A stretch of 64,000 nucleotides of DNA from Pachyseris speciosa (taxonomy: Eukaryota; Cnidaria; Anthozoa; Scleractinia; Pachyseridae), in assembly GCA_016490735.1 (NCBI GenBank), contig JAEMWC010000346.1, forward strand, positions 175,001 to 239,000. The letters are read 5' to 3'. The notes beneath the pieces were generated by a model that was not told where the DNA came from, searched no databases, and was given only the letters and a program-made list of their open reading frames with translations. Shown here in pieces: positions 13,901 through 27,100 of the stretch. The position numbers were made by a program, and so were the translations under genes. How positions within the stretch are numbered: the first letter of the stretch is position 1; every line of letters starts with the position of its first letter.

Positions 13901-16900
13901 GGCATCTTATTTTCTCTGCTCTGATCCCACACGTGCACATTGACAAAGGATCGTTTTTCCACATCAGAGGCGACCGAAGATTGGTCCACCCGAACGACTG
14001 TATTGCCAGATTGCACTCTTCACAATAGGGAGGAGTTCGGTACATAGGTTCCACATTCACCAGTAACTTTTTCTTTGACATCAAGCTCAAGAAACGGATC
14101 GGCAAGGCAAAGAGAGTGCCTGGCTAAGAGGGTTTGGTAGACATTACGCTGACCACCACGATGATGGTGTATCAAACTTGTGAGCTCAACACACGTACGG
14201 TCGTGAAACGTGGACATCCTAATTCCACCTCCATTAACTCAAGAGAATCCTGAGCATCAGATTACAGGAGTTCCAGCCAAGGTTGTCCTTAAGTAGGCAA
14301 GCATTTCAATTATGTTTGCCCTGTTTATTCAGCGGCGATTTTTGTGGCTTGCCCATGTCAGCCGCAAGGATGATCGTCGATTCCCCAAGGATGTGCTGCA
14401 GGGTATACTGGCTTCTTGCGCCAAACCCTATTTGAAGACGTGCTTGGCGTGATAAAAATATGACTGCACGTGAAACGAAAGTAGACAACATTAACCCACC
14501 AACCTGGGAGGCAATGACAACAGATCACAGCATCCGGAAGCAGGTCGTCAAAACAAGCATGTAGAAAAGCAATGAGAATGGGGATAAGGAGAGGAAGCAA
14601 TGCGGAAGGCAGATAACAATGACATTGCCTCCACAGTGAGGCTCCACATTCACCTGCAGTAACTGTAGAAATTCCTGCCATTTCAGGATCGAGCTCTTTA
14701 GTCACAGTCACTGTTGCAGCACCAATCCAAACTGGTCAACGGCCCATGAAGTTACTGTCTTTCGCCACAGTTGGATGTCACTAAAGGGTAGAGCTCAGAA
14801 ACTGAACATGATGATATCTGAGGTATTGTTCTCGCAATTATAGGCAATAGTTGTTATTAATTCCTCTTGTTCACTAACAAAATGCCCCGATTCTTGGGCC
14901 TGAAAAAGTTCTAGCGATGCCGCCTTTTCACACATTCAAGCCTTCCTCTTTTGCTGGCAAAAGGAAAAATCACATTTTGGGAGACTGACGATGCAGCAAC
15001 AGCATTTGATAATTCACATGCTGTTACCGGCCTTATTAGTGTTGTAAAATTTAGACGTTAACAGAGATTAGCAAGGCACGATGCTTAAGGAATATACACG
15101 GTCCCAAAATGATATGAAATCAATTTTGCCTGTGATTACTTTTTGTCCCTTAGCATGAAGGAGTGGTGGGGTACTATGCGTCTACATTTCGAACTTTAAA
15201 ACAATGAAAAGCGAAGGGCAGATTGTGCATTATTTGCGTTGAAAAACTGGGTGATGACATTGTAAAACACAAGAATTATGGCATCCGTCCTCTAAGACCA
15301 CCTTCTCGGATTCACAATGTTGGATTTTTCTTTTTTTTTAAAAACTTCTTACTAAAACTTATGGCATCAGAGGTTCACAGTCACGATTTTTCGTGTCTTC
15401 TTTAATACTAATTAATTATCCAAAAGTTACAGAAACACAGACTGCCTGTCCTACCTGCATGTAGCAATGCTAATCGAATAAGGTGTATAAGACGTATCAA
15501 TTAAATTATTACCATTACGAGACATGAAAAAAGTACAAAATATGGATACAGCAAGATAATATAGCCTAAGCTAAGTTAAAGTAAAATCAAATTGGTTACA
15601 TTAGATGTAATCGCTTTCGTATTTTGAGTCTCTGGAAAAGGTTTGGATACAGAATATATAGCCAGCCTGCAAATGTCTAGACTCCAGTTAATATCCAGCA
15701 CCACAGAGTTTAAAGACAATGCACTATCTGAAATTGTTTTTCAACAGATTGCAACATTTTATAAATAAGTTCATCGTACTCTCAATATTCAGGCTTCGTG
15801 TGTACTCAATCGCATGATATACGAATTTGGTTGTGTCGTGGAGATAAATGGCGCCTTTCCATCTTTTCTGTAGCAAACCTAGTAAAAGGTGCTTCGTTTT
15901 TAATAATGCTGAACACAATTACCCTGCTTAATCTTTCAGAATATCCCCATATATTTTAGCAGCCTCGGTCTACAGCCTCGTTGGCTATGTGTCAGGAGAT
16001 AGTACGCGTTATTTTGCAGGATAATTGTTAAGTAATCAGTTTCGCAATACATGTACAAGAAACGTATTTCGACTGTTTTTCATTAACGAAGCTTAACGGT
16101 GTACTCTTGACGGGCAGTTTGTGAGAGAAAGGGTTTAATCGTGATATAATTGCTCAGAGGAAGAGCACTCACTTTAAATTTTGCATACAGGAATTTCTCA
16201 TGGTCCTTGACTAATTTAAGTACAACAGGTTCTCATACTGATCAAAACTCCCCATGACACATGCAATTGTTCTGCAATTAGTACACATTTCAGGAGTTGG
16301 TAACGGTCTGAGGAAACGTCAAATAAAAAAGCTTATTTGATCGGCAGATTAACTATTTCCAGTTCTTACTGTTTGGAATGACTGTCCGTTGTTTTTCAAA
16401 AAATAATTTTGAGGACAACAGCCACTTTTTAAGCCCCAAATTCAACCATTAAGGATTTATGACCTTAATTTCAGAATTGAAGATCCGTGATTCCAAGAGT
16501 AGAAGGTTAAATATATTAAATCTTTATAAGAAACTGTACAAAAGCAGTAAAATGGTGTAGATATGTAGATGCTACTGGGCTATAAGTTTAAAATTGTTTC
16601 ATTTAAAGCAAAACTTCGTCACCAAATTACTGATTTAACTAATTTTTGAATGTAAGGCAAGAGTAACCATCGTGATTCGGTTGTAGGGAAAATTTCATGC
16701 TGTTCAACGCAATCATGTAGAAGATATTGTTGATTGATCAAACTTGTTTTCCGGACACATTTCAAACCCAGGTCTCATATGCCCTACTGCTTGAGTAGCC
16801 AGCCTATAGAAACTACACTGTTATAAAACAATGGTAGTCAAGAACACAGTTTCGAGTTTGGTTGTGTTACGGCCCGAGCATGAAATTTGCTATTCTTGTA

Positions 16901-19900
16901 CAAGAAGCATATATTTCCAATTGTTTTTCTGTAGGGAAGCTATAATTTTCTATTTCAGGAGCAGTTATTAAGAGAATTTGCTTACTTGTTTATATTGCCT
17001 GGTAACTGTTACCATGGTAACAGGAGCAGCACCTTAAAAATGTTCTAAAATAATGATTTCCTAGAGTTACATCACACTGAATCCAAATTTCAAGGAACTA
17101 CTGAGCTTTAAATAACTCCAGAGATATGATTATTTTCCTTCCCAGCTAGGGCACTCTTACAAAATTCAGTACTTATAGCAACACCCCCACCCCCCATAAA
17201 AAACGTGCTGAAGCAGATCCCTGACCCATCATTCTACCAGTCCGACCGGCCTAGAAATGTTCTAGAGGTATCAGTCTATTATTAAAACGCATTGTTGGAA
17301 AACAAAAATAAAACTGTATCGTTTAACTTGACTTTTACATCTTCAGAAGTGACCGTTAGGAATTAAAGTAACAACTAAATTTTAGATTTAAGAAAAGTAA
17401 CTAATCAACAATAACCTTGACAGAAGCTGAAAATAATTTGCATATTAAAAGATGCAACATAATAAAGATAAAGCTTTTCGCTGCTTACATTTTCATTTAA
17501 GGTAGGTTTCAATTCTCTAATTAGTAGAGTCTCCTTTATCCCGCAATTTGTATCTGACCGACCTTTTGCTAGTATCTCAAAGTGAATATCATATTAAAAA
17601 AATAGTATCAGTGTATTATAATCTGAGCACAAACCTTTTGTGTGGTGGGGGTGCTACGTGATCAAGTTTTGGGGGTTCTGCTCCTCGTCAATCTAATTTT
17701 CGCGGGTCACGGATTGCGGGTGAATTGTCGCAGGTGAAAAACTAGTAATCAGAGCGCTCGTCTAATCTAGACAGATAGTTAGATACTTTATTGTATCCAA
17801 GTTTACAAACTAATTAATTATATACAATAAATATAATTTAAGATTAGCAAAATGAATTATATAAAATTTTCAATTGAAAACATGGATAAATATTAAATTT
17901 CTAGTATTCTGTTTGAAAATTTCCACTTATTATACTTTATACTCGAGGCCATCATAAAAGTGTTCTTAAAACGGTCCGTCTTAAACTTGGGAATCTTGAA
18001 GGACCGATTGCGTCTAAGTAAAAAAGCTGAGTGGTTTGGCGCTAGTACTAAGCTACTTAACTTGTTATCCTTGTCGTTAATAATATTAACAATTGTCTTA
18101 CTGCAAATGGTTTCACCATAGGAATCGACCTTAGGGATATTTGCATGCTCTAAGGCATCGCTGTACGATATCCCTGGATAGATACAAAGCTCTCTTCTGT
18201 GTCTGTTTTATTTCGTACTTGAGATACAAGGGCAGAGCTTGATAAAATACTGGTACGGCGTACGTCAAGACAAATCTTATACAAGTGCAATAAAACAATA
18301 ACAAGTCACGATTAGGTAATTTTGCTCTTTTGATCTGCACCAAAAAATATAAGTGCTTAACTGCTTTTTTCACAATGTCATTAACATGGCTATTCCATCT
18401 TAGATCACTTGATATTGTGACCCCAAGGAGTTTAGCGGACTGGACGCATTCAAGCGCCTTACTATTTACAACTAAGGGGTCAAATTCTGCCTCCTGCTTT
18501 GCAAAGAAAATACATATCTCTAATTCCTTACATTTATCATTATTAAGAACTACACGATTTTCAGACGATCATTGAACTACACGGTCTGTAATGCACTGAG
18601 CTCTACTTTCATTGCCCTTAACAACGATCTCCGAAGCAGTTGTGTCATCAACATACTTCCATAACTGTGCATCTATGTTGTTTAAGTCTAAGTCATTTAT
18701 TAACACGAGGAAAAGCCACGGCCCGAGTTTTGTTCCCTACGGAACCCCAGAGGAAACTGTACCCCACTCTGAAACACACCCATCTGCAAATTTGATACGT
18801 TTAGCCCGGTCAGTTAAGAAATCTACAATCCAATTGATGATACTACTGGTCAAGTCTAGTTTACAAAGCTTAGTTATAAGAATATTATGGTCGATTAAAT
18901 TGAGTGTGCTTTTCGATTATCGAAAAGCACAGTTCTTATAGTTGCCCGTTTCCGCCAGTTCCCATGGTCCAGGAGTGGATCATGTGTATAAGAGCTTGGG
19001 TGGTTTATGACTTAGGAACCAACTTGCTCGTGGCATGTTGAAGTGACGGAGATAGAAGCCAAAACTTGAGTTTTATTTTTAAAACAGCTTATCCCTATCT
19101 GAGATAGTATAACAAAGTACCTAAAATAATTGAGTGAGTAAAACTTCAAAGACTAGCGTGCACTACAACAAAAAGGTCATGTGTTAATCCGATTATAGTC
19201 CTGATACAGCGGAACAACGGTCGACTCTCGACGTCAGCCACTTTTTTCTCCCAACGGATACACTCACTCACGACTACTCTCTACAAAGAGCCTCTTACCT
19301 GTGTTTTGAAAAGAAATAAACTGAACATGGATTTTCTAACTGTTCTAAATTTCACTTCTTTGACTAAATTTCAATAGCTTGTGGGGCGGCCGACATTAAA
19401 GAAATATGCTATAGTGCCTCTTCTATTCATCCTATTCATTCTTTTTTATTTATTCAATTCCATTCCACTTCACCACATGTTGCACAGTCAACTGTCCAAC
19501 CTAACCCCCCCCCCCCCCACCTTATGTTTGTTCCATTTTGAGCAGCGCGCGTTCAAGATGTTTCAAGACTCGCTTCCAAGCTTCTCGGCTCGTTGTTCAG
19601 CATTCCTTCTCTTTTTGTATCTGTCAGTCCTGAATTCAAAGAGTACGCACCTGTTTAGTTACTTGACGAACTATTGAATATTTGACGATTTTTCTTACCA
19701 CAGAAAGTCACTTCTAAGCCCGGCGAATGAAACAAGGCTGAAAATAAGACTTTCATAAATTTCCCTTCGAATTGTCACCGTTTCTGTTGGCAAGGTTGCA
19801 AAGAAGCTTAAACTACGTCGCAGAAGAATTGCAGGGGAAAATATAACATCAGTATTTAAATTAAAGTCATTAAAAGTTGTAACTTTTCAAAAATTGATTT

Positions 19901-21107
19901 TTGCGCTGTTTGGTTAGAGGAAAATGTAATTAATGTAGCAATTGGCAAAAGAAAAATTACAAAATGAGTAAACGAAAGCGAGAAAAGCTAAAAAAGGGGC
20001 TTTTTGGAGCAATTAATAAATGGCTAAAGGTGTCGAAATTCGGTCCCTTTGACGGCTGACGGTTAAATTTTTGGCCATTTGACGGTTGACGGTAAACCCC
20101 ATTGAGACCCTCCTCTATTGGTCGGCGGTATTACCGTTTTGGCACCATGCACATTCAATGAGTTGTGAAAACTGTGCAAATCTTTGGAGGCCAAAACTCG
20201 GGATTTATTTTTGCGATCCTCCAGTCGAACAAATTAATCTTAAGTTAGATTTATTATATTTGAACGGAATTTAGCGAAAATGTTTCCGACACGTTACCGC
20301 ACCAAATTGTATGCGGCTTTTACAAAATTCGAATAATTTTTCCCGTGGCGTCCATTCGCGTGACACGCACAGAAAAAATTCGATTTCAACTTTACAATGG
20401 ATTGTTGAGGAACCAATTGGAATACCGTAAAAGCCTCACACACTTTGTTAGCCTATTTTGTTTTGAATGATATAGTCCAGTTTGTTTCGATGTCCGTAGT
20501 ATCGCAAGCTATGGAAAAAAAATGAGGGACACGCGTGCCCAGTTCGTAGCGACATTAAGAAAAAATTACGCGAAAAATATGTCGAGCAAAAAAAGGGACT
20601 TGAGTGAAGAAAATAAATTTTTTGACATACCTTCCTAAGCTTTTGACTTTTCTACTGGTATCAATCGGATCCTGTTCTTTGACATCGATAGCCGTTCTTT
20701 GACGCAAAAATTACTCATTTTCCAGCTTTATCCGCCACGGTTTTTAACTTCAAAGTTGAGCTTTCTTCTTTGGTAAGAACTTTTTCAAGCCCGTGCGGAA
20801 CGAATTCCCTGGTATCAATCAGAATTATTGTTTTAAAACAATATCGTTTATATCCGCGGAATTGTTTTTCTATCAAAGTTTCGGTCCACCACGGTAATCA
20901 GCATTGAGGATGGACTATTTTCAAGTCTACTTGGATGAAGAGAAGTCTTCATAGAAGCGTTATGAGTGCTGTGGGTTTCGCAAGTTCAAAGTTTTCGCAA
21001 GGTCCAAGTACGGTACGCCATTTTGTTCTGTCACTATTGTTTCCCAGGCTTTTTACCGATAGAAATCCTCGGTAAAAGACTGAGAATGACAACAAATCCT
21101 TGAGGCG

Positions 21108-21172
<65 letters not shown>

Positions 21173-24100
21173 TTATTTACCCTCGGACAATTCATCAACT
21201 ATAAATAATGCATTAAATGGATAAAATACTCAAATACTATTTATAAAACACTATACTTGACTATACTATTTATAAAACACCATACTTAAAACATAGACCT
21301 AACTAAAAGCTGCTTTCCACGAATGCCGTGCCTCAACGTACTTCTTTGATTAAACGTTTAAATATCCTAAGAGACTGCTTGTCTTACGTCACATGGAAGA
21401 CTGTTCCAAAGAGTGGCACCACTATAGCTGAAGCTATTTTTATTAGCTATTTTTTTTTTGTGCGCGGCAATGGAACATTAAGTTTATTCTCAGAGTCTCT
21501 TAGGTTATACGTGTTTTCTCGCCTTTCAAATTTTGAACATAAATAGTCTGGAGCTAAACCGTGGAGAGACTTATAGACCATTGTGACTCTTTGTATTTGC
21601 TGCTGGGAAGCTAGGTTTTTCCATCCCAGGTGCTCAAACAAGTGACCGGCATCAGCATCATAATTTGAATTAGTCAAAACACGGGCTGCTCTGTTTTGTA
21701 GTTTTTGTACCTTGTTCTGCAGAGCTATCCCACAGTTTCCCCAAACAATACTGCAATAGTCAAAATGTGGCTGAATCAGAGCTTGACATATTAGATGCAA
21801 AGGACGTAAGAACGGATAAGGCAAATTCCGGACCTTCGCCGACTGGTCTCCTTTTTTCAGTGAAAGTCAACTGTTATATCCAATGCACAAATATCACATT
21901 AGTCAGGATCAATTCCAAATTTTTTAATTTTTGCGCGACGATTTTCAAGGTGACCTCAAAACTGGCTAATTTGCCTTAGGAGACTCTGAAATTTAGCTAT
22001 AAATGTTGGACGCTACCAAAACAACACTTTTTATTCCAACAAGTAGAATGTTTTAAATGCAGAAGTTTCATCTTTCCTCGATGTTTTAAAGGTTCAACAA
22101 CTGTATTCTATCGAAGAATGACGGAGTTATAAATTTTCTAAAATACCTCCTTCCCAACTCCGGAATGAGCGAAGCGTGACATACCTATATTTAAAAGCTA
22201 TTTTCTCGAATGTGGGACCTGATCTAGGCTCGAGGCTATGACAACTCAAAAGTGCTAATATCAATGTCAAAACCTATACAATAAAATTTTTGGGCACTCT
22301 CCAATGCGCGCCGTATAGAGCTTCACTAATTTATCAAATATTCGCTATTTTGAAGGTGAACAAAGTAACAGCGGTCGCACCTATCACCAATATCTGAACC
22401 GTAAACACTTGGAAATAAAATAACCACCGCTGAAGGTCAAACTGTGGATTGTGAATAAGATGTTTTCTCGGTTTAGCCGTTGTTTCGCAAATAAAAGCTA
22501 CCTTTATTTGGCATTTTAAATAGTAAAGCCATGAATAATATCCTGCTATCGATATGCAAATTGCTGTAGCCGGATGAGTTTGTGTTGCGATGAGAAGACA
22601 GAATCCCACATGAAACTGCTTTCTTTACCTTTCTTTAAAAGCTTTTCTTGCGTTTGTAAGCTTTCTTTACCCACGATGAGGTAACGCAATATTTGTCTTC
22701 AAAGACTCGCTTGTTGATTTCACTAATTTCAATAAGATGAGCCAGGTTGGCTCTGTTGACTCTTTTCTCCAAAACCTTTGCTTGAGGAGAATTTGCTTCT
22801 TACCCAAAATTATGCTGCTGCACTTACTTTAGCTCAAAAGGTTTTCTTTGGCTTTATTTTCGCTGGAGGTAACAGTTTTATCGGAAAGAATTTTGTTTCA
22901 AAATTCAAAATGTCTGTATGAAAAATGTTACGTACACATAGGAATAGAGTTTATTATACATACAGCGAGGATTTTAGGCAATAGGCCTTGCAAATAGGAT
23001 TCTATATGTGCTATATTTTTACGTGTGAAAAAAGCGATACGTCCAATCAGCTTCGCGTACAGCATTCTTCACATGTGAAAATATAACCAATCACCATCCA
23101 GAGTAGAATCGCTTAGCCAATCAGAGCAAAGCGCTCAAATGGCTTCCGAGAATCGCGGGCTTCAATTTAGCGCCCGCATGAAGTTTGTGTTTCAAAAACA
23201 TGGCTTCGGCTTCCCGTTTTGTTCCACTGGAGTTACCGTTAAAAGATTTTATTGAGAAGCAATCGAACAAAAGCAAGGGGGCCAACATTCAAGAGGAACA
23301 TTCAACATTTCTATAAACAGTGTAAGTGTAAGGACCTGTTCACATGGAGGTGGGGGACCCCGGGTAGGTGAGGTACCCCACCCAGCCGTGGTCAAAACAA
23401 AGCTGACTTTCACATGCAACCCCGGGGCGCTGGGGTAAGGTTTAAAATGATATCGCGTGGTCGCTAAGTACGTATATTAACAAAGAATTCAGAGACAATT
23501 GCCCAGATGAACATCACCGCACCCCACCTCCAGCATTCACATGGAGAAAACTCACCCCAGCTAAGCGGGTTACCCGCCCTGGCTGACCGCCTCGGTGAGG
23601 TACCCCACCTCACATGTGAACGCGATCGAAAAATAAAGAAAGATTGTATGGAGAGATTGGTAACCCCACCAAGGCGGGGGACCTCACCTTCCTGGGGTCC
23701 CCCATCTCCGTGTGAACAGGCCCATAGTCAAAAGAGGGCGAATTTTGTCTTTGCTCAGCGCGAAGCGCCGAATTCGCATGATTGAATCTGACAGTAATTA
23801 GGGACAAGCGAAAACATTTCACACTTTGTATTTACGAATTCTCCTATATTTTCAGTTATTCTATTTAAGCTTGTATAGCCTCTTTGTCTACTTGTTGATG
23901 TCCTGGAAACTGGACATGTTTTTTATTACGCTCGGTCATGTAGATCAGTCCTGAGTTTTTTGCTGTTCTTCATGTAAGCTTATTGAATCGGGAGAAACAA
24001 AACCCATTTCAAGTATAGGTTTAATTCTCGCTATATTTATAATAAACAAATTACAGCATAGAAAGTGCTTTGTACGGATTTTGATCCACTCGTCTCAAAA

Positions 24101-27100
24101 CTTTGGAAAACTCACTCGTTCGCTGCGCTCACTCGTTCGTTTTGCAACTCGTGAATAAAAATCCGTACGTCGCGCTTACTATGTGATCTATATATACTGT
24201 ATGGGTGAGGAATTTGGCACTGTATGGGAGGGGTGAGCTGGGGTTGGGAGAATTTCCGAAAAAAATTCGCTTTTTGTTACGTTGATCGAAATCGTGGCAG
24301 AGATCGAGACGCCAGAGAAATTTAGAGAAAACTAAGTCCGTTTGTGACCCTGTAGTAAAAGGGCCTGCAAAAGAGGTACACTTCATTTGGAGTGCCAAAG
24401 TATTTCAAAATAGCATTTCCAGGTCACGTAAATTTCTGTTCTATTAGTCTTTTTTCAAAGTATGCATGTGGGATTCTCTCGTCTCATCGCAACACAAACT
24501 CATCCGGCTACAGCAATTTGCATATCGATAGCAGGATATTATTCATGGCTTTACTATTTAAAATGCCAAATAAAGGTAGCTTTTATTTGCGAAACAACGG
24601 CTAAACCGAGAAAACATCTTATTCAAAATCCACAGTTTGACCTTCAGCGGTGGTTATTTTATTTCTAAGTGTTTCCGGTTCAGATATTGGTGATAGGTGC
24701 GACCGCTGTTACTTTTGTTTACCTTCAAAATAGCGAATTTTTGGTAAATTAGTGAAGCTCTATACGGCGCGCATTGGAAAGCGCCCAAAAATTTTATTGT
24801 ATAGGTTTTGACATTGATATTAGCACTTTTGAGTTGTCATAGCCTCGAGCCTAGATCAGGTCCCACATTCGAGAAAATAGCTTTTAAATATAGGTATGTC
24901 ACGCTTCGCTCATTCCGGAGTTGGGAAGGAGGTATTTTAGAAAATTTATAACTCCGTCATTCTTCGATAGAATACAGTTGTTGAACCTTTAAAACATCGA
25001 GGAAAGATGAAACTTCTACATTTAAAACATTCTACTTGTTGGAATAAAAAGTGTTGTTTTGGCAGCGTCCGACATTTATAGCTAAATTTCAGAGTCTCCT
25101 AAGGCAAATTAGCCAGTTTTGAGGTCACCTTGAAAATCGTTGCGCAAAAATTAAAAAATATGGAATTGATCCTGACTAATGTGATATTTGTGCATTGGAT
25201 GTAACAGTTGACTTTCACTGAAATTTGCCTTATCCGTTCTTACGCGGACAGCCTCTTGATCTCTTCCTTGAACCGATGAGCATAAACTCGGTTTTAGTCA
25301 TATTTAGAGTAAATTTGTTTGCTCTCAACCAATTGTGGACATTTTCTAAGTCTTGGTTTTCATACAACTGCAGATTGTCTACACAATCACTTGCATATGT
25401 AAGGTGGGTGTCATCGGCGCACATCCTCGGTTCACAATTGGATAAACAATTCGGAGGATCATCGATATATAACAGGAATAGCAGTGGCCTAAAATCGTTC
25501 ACTGAGGGACGCCACAACTTAGTGAACGACTATTAGATAACGACCCATTAATGGAGCACAGTCAACAACAGCCAATCAACAACAGCCTAAGCGAAGATCG
25601 AAACGCACCAATCACCACCAGCCACGGTGCTTCTTATCCTCACACGCAGCCAGTCGACACCATCGCCTGATGAAGACCAGCAGTATAGCGGTCGAAACGT
25701 AGCGATCCACATCTTTGTGACTCAATCATGAGACAAAAGATTAACTCAGCTATCATTTGAAACCACAATGACGAACACCGTTCATAATTTAATGGAGCAC
25801 ATTTGTGTGCGATTATCTAAATATGAGTCAAACCATTTGTACGCATTTCCACATATGCCGTAGTGGCTTAACTTGGATAAAAAGATCTCGTGATCAACTG
25901 TGTCGAAGGTCTCTTTTAAATCAAGAAAAACTGCAGCGTTGATTTTGCCACGATCAACATTGTACGCCCAAGTGTCCGTGGCTTCAAAGAGAGCCGTGAC
26001 AGTTGAGTAAATAGCGCGAAAACCTGATTGATATTTATAGCGCGGAAATTAAAGAGGAGGAAATCAAATTTTCAATACGCCGTGATTGTTCAAAGTACAG
26101 TGCATTTTCATTCGCCAAGAATGTCCGATATTTCGCCTAAACAGACAAAATTTGATTTATTTATCAGTGGAAATTTTCCAGATAACAAACTATTTCTATT
26201 ATCTTCATTTCTTCGCGTGTTGTAGACAACCGTAGATTACTCGACAGGGCCGCAACCTTTTTTTATTCTCATTTTGGACCCCTGCAAATTTCTATAGCAA
26301 CGATCATCCATTAGCATCTCGCTGAAAAAGGAAAGTAATTGACAGCTCTATAGACTGCTCTGAAGTGACTCCGTCCCCTCATGTCCTTCATTTCTTGCCA
26401 TGGCGATTAATTCGGTTGAGCAAATCTTGTCAGTTTTTCGTTTGAACACTCGCGCACAGGTGCGATTTTCCGAAAGGCACCCCTGAAGGTTGTAACTTCA
26501 ATAAGTTTGTCGTATTCTGCAAAAACATTTTATACCGGGGGATAACCTTCTGTTTATAGACGATTCACTGACGTCAAAGACTGATCCTGAGCAAATTAGT
26601 CTTCTGCACACACAGACTAACCCACAACCCTCGACAATTCACCCTCGACCCGCGACACGCGACCCGCGAAAATTAGACACTCCCTTAGTAAAGGAGATCA
26701 GCTACTAGGCCAACAATTAGCACTAGGTTATATTATGCAGGTAACTGTTTTTACCTGTTTCCAATCGCTAAAAAAATCGTTATAAACAACACATATGTAC
26801 CAATTTTCGTTTTTCTATCCCGATTTTGAAGAAAACAATAAATTCTCCAAGAATTTGTAAGCAACCTTTTTGACCATCCGACCCGGATTATCGATTAATG
26901 CATAGGATGTAGTTGAAGTCAACCCGAATCATAAAAAAAATTAAATAAAATTAATTAAGAAAAACTGCAAGTTTTACCTATTTGTAAGTTAAAATTTTTT
27001 TTCCTTAAATTTCCTTTAAAGTTACGAAGTCGTGGTTGCGTTACACGTTCAATCGATCTATCGATCACATCATGGACCCAGATGAGTTGTGGGAGGTAAA

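Larger units (their letters stand above)
12430..17686. mobile_element. Element C, long inverted-repeat transposon (about 5.3 kb)
   Basis: Left arm 12430-12850 and right arm about 16990-17686 match in inverted orientation. Shared features are CACCACACAGAAGGTTTGTG, the poly-G/poly-C run (12605-12628; 17186-17199), CAGGGATCTGCT/AGCAGATCCCTGA and GTTACCATGGTAA. The right end is cut by element B. The interior has no intact transposase. Confidence 0.6.
21805..25244. mobile_element. DNA transposon D, 3.4 kb, with about 780-bp inverted termini
   Basis: CGTAAGAACGGATAAGGCAA at 21805 is mirrored at the right end (25244). About 780 bp of each end match in inverted orientation (21805-22610 versus 24464-25244). 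Inserted in the LINE RT gene. No transposase. Its middle carries another element. Confidence 0.8.
21172..26035 (-). pseudogene. CR1/jockey-like LINE, 5'-truncated and split by insertions
   Basis: Read on the minus strand: [35 protein letters not shown], then (after a 228-bp insert) [29 protein letters not shown] and [12 protein letters not shown]; after a 3.4-kb insert, LIYQ-like [28 protein letters not shown] and GATLWNSLP. These are RT and C-terminal motifs in order, with frameshifts. It is truncated near 26035. Confidence 0.82.
17686..26684 (-). mobile_element. DNA transposon B, inverted relative of A, broken by insertions
   Basis: The left end CAATCTAATTTTCGCGGGT and right end CCCGCGAAAATTAGACAC match the termini of A in reverse order. 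Segment 19020-20515 matches the reverse complement of A internally, and 26398-26684 matches A's outer end. The copy is split by a LINE (17760-18945) and by a 5.9-kb block (20516-26397). Confidence 0.75.

Noticed and set aside
24065..24190. GTACGGATTTT palindrome as a possible regulatory element
   Set aside because: A second copy at 36.7 kb next to other repeats indicates an interspersed repeat.
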